From Nitrososphaerota archaeon (lineage in GTDB: Archaea; Thermoproteota; Nitrososphaeria; Nitrososphaerales; Nitrosopumilaceae), in NCBI GenBank assembly GCA_030611185.1, contig JAUWQG010000056.1, positions 1 to 6,349 on the forward strand: a stretch of 6,349 nucleotides of DNA, in the 5' to 3' direction. Positions 6,032 to 6,349 of this stretch are shown piece after piece. Made by a program: the position numbers and the translations under genes. Numbering within the stretch: position 1 is the stretch's first letter; each line of letters starts with the position of its first letter. The notes beneath the pieces were generated by a model, which had not been told where the DNA came from, did not search any database, and worked only from the letters and a program-made list of their open reading frames with translations.

Positions 6032-6349
6032 ATGGCTGAAGAGGATATTTCACAAATTTCAGTAGGAGAATTTGAGACTGTAGCAGAATTACTAGCATCA
6101 TCAGAATCATTGCAATTTGCCTTTATCCTAATGATTGTGGGAATGATTGCCATAGCAATAGCGTATAACAAATTTTCAAATTTGGTGAAATCTCATAAAA
6201 TATTCTATACAAGACCACATTTTTCAAGATTTGTTCGTAGAGCCATTTTACCGTTTTTTGCAATTGCCCTTATTACCTCTACTAATGCATACATACAAAC
6301 ATCTGCCATTTTTGAGCAGGAAATTGAAATTTCGGGGGATTTATCTCCA
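6032..6349 (+). CDS. Membrane protein N-terminus, cut off by the window edge
   Basis: An open frame of 106 codons starts with ATG at 6032 and reaches the end of the window without a stop, so the gene is partial at its 3' end. Two in-frame TAG codons at 6017-6022 fix this ATG as the first possible start. The N-terminus (1-26) is acidic (MAEEDISQIS, then several Glu). A helix follows at about 27-45, then a strongly basic stretch (about 47-70, with SHKIFYTRPHFSRFVRR) and a second helix at about 71-90, then an acidic segment to the edge. The basic loop would be cytoplasmic with both flanks outside. I do not recognise the family from this part; archaeal MscS-type channels can begin with such helices, but that is only a guess. 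It diverges from the KamA-like gene. Confidence 0.75.
   Translation, partial: MAEEDISQISVGEFETVAELLASSESLQFAFILMIVGMIAIAIAYNKFSNLVKSHKIFYTRPHFSRFVRRAILPFFAIALITSTNAYIQTSAIFEQEIEISGDLSP

Overview
The window is AT-rich and gene-dense, and it looks like the genome of an ammonia-oxidising archaeon of the Nitrosopumilus type (Nitrososphaeria/Thaumarchaeota). This rests on the low GC, the AT-rich codon choice, TATA-like promoter elements with little sign of Shine-Dalgarno sequences, the archaeal character of the type I glutamine synthetase, and several small membrane proteins of unknown function. The genus is an inference. No rRNA, tRNA, mobile element or CRISPR array was found, and no gene-free stretch exceeds 300 bases.

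Left part (1-2254). A small two-helix membrane protein on the minus strand (58-297) diverges from a plus-strand pair: a YjbQ/UPF0047 protein (363-782) and, two bases later, a GTG-started amino-acid/polyamine-type permease of the APC superfamily (785-2071). A perfect 14-base palindrome lies just before the YjbQ start. Bases 2072-2254 separate convergent genes and hold only small hairpins and T-rich ends.

Middle and right part (2255-5872, all minus strand). In transcription order there is a KamA-family radical SAM/PLP aminomutase-like protein (5872-4508), a type I glutamine synthetase (4435-2990), and a secreted, C-terminally anchored protein with a probable N-terminal histidine (2893-2255, TTG start). 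The last two have TATA-like elements of their own, so this is a same-strand cluster and not clearly one operon. A 7-base inverted repeat sits where glutamine synthetase transcription would start.

Right edge (6032-6349). A plus-strand gene for a two-helix membrane protein diverges from the KamA-like gene and runs off the window.

The most interesting point is the KamA-like/glutamine synthetase pair. The KamA-like protein keeps the [4Fe-4S] cysteines, the carboxylate-binding arginine and the PLP lysine of lysine 2,3-aminomutase, but the two aspartates that bind the lysine side-chain amine appear to be Arg335 and Ser372. That suggests a substrate other than lysine, possibly an acidic one. The adjacent glutamine synthetase has glycine-to-alanine changes in two signature loops. 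A route from glutamate through beta-glutamate to beta-glutamine is a testable, unproven reading.
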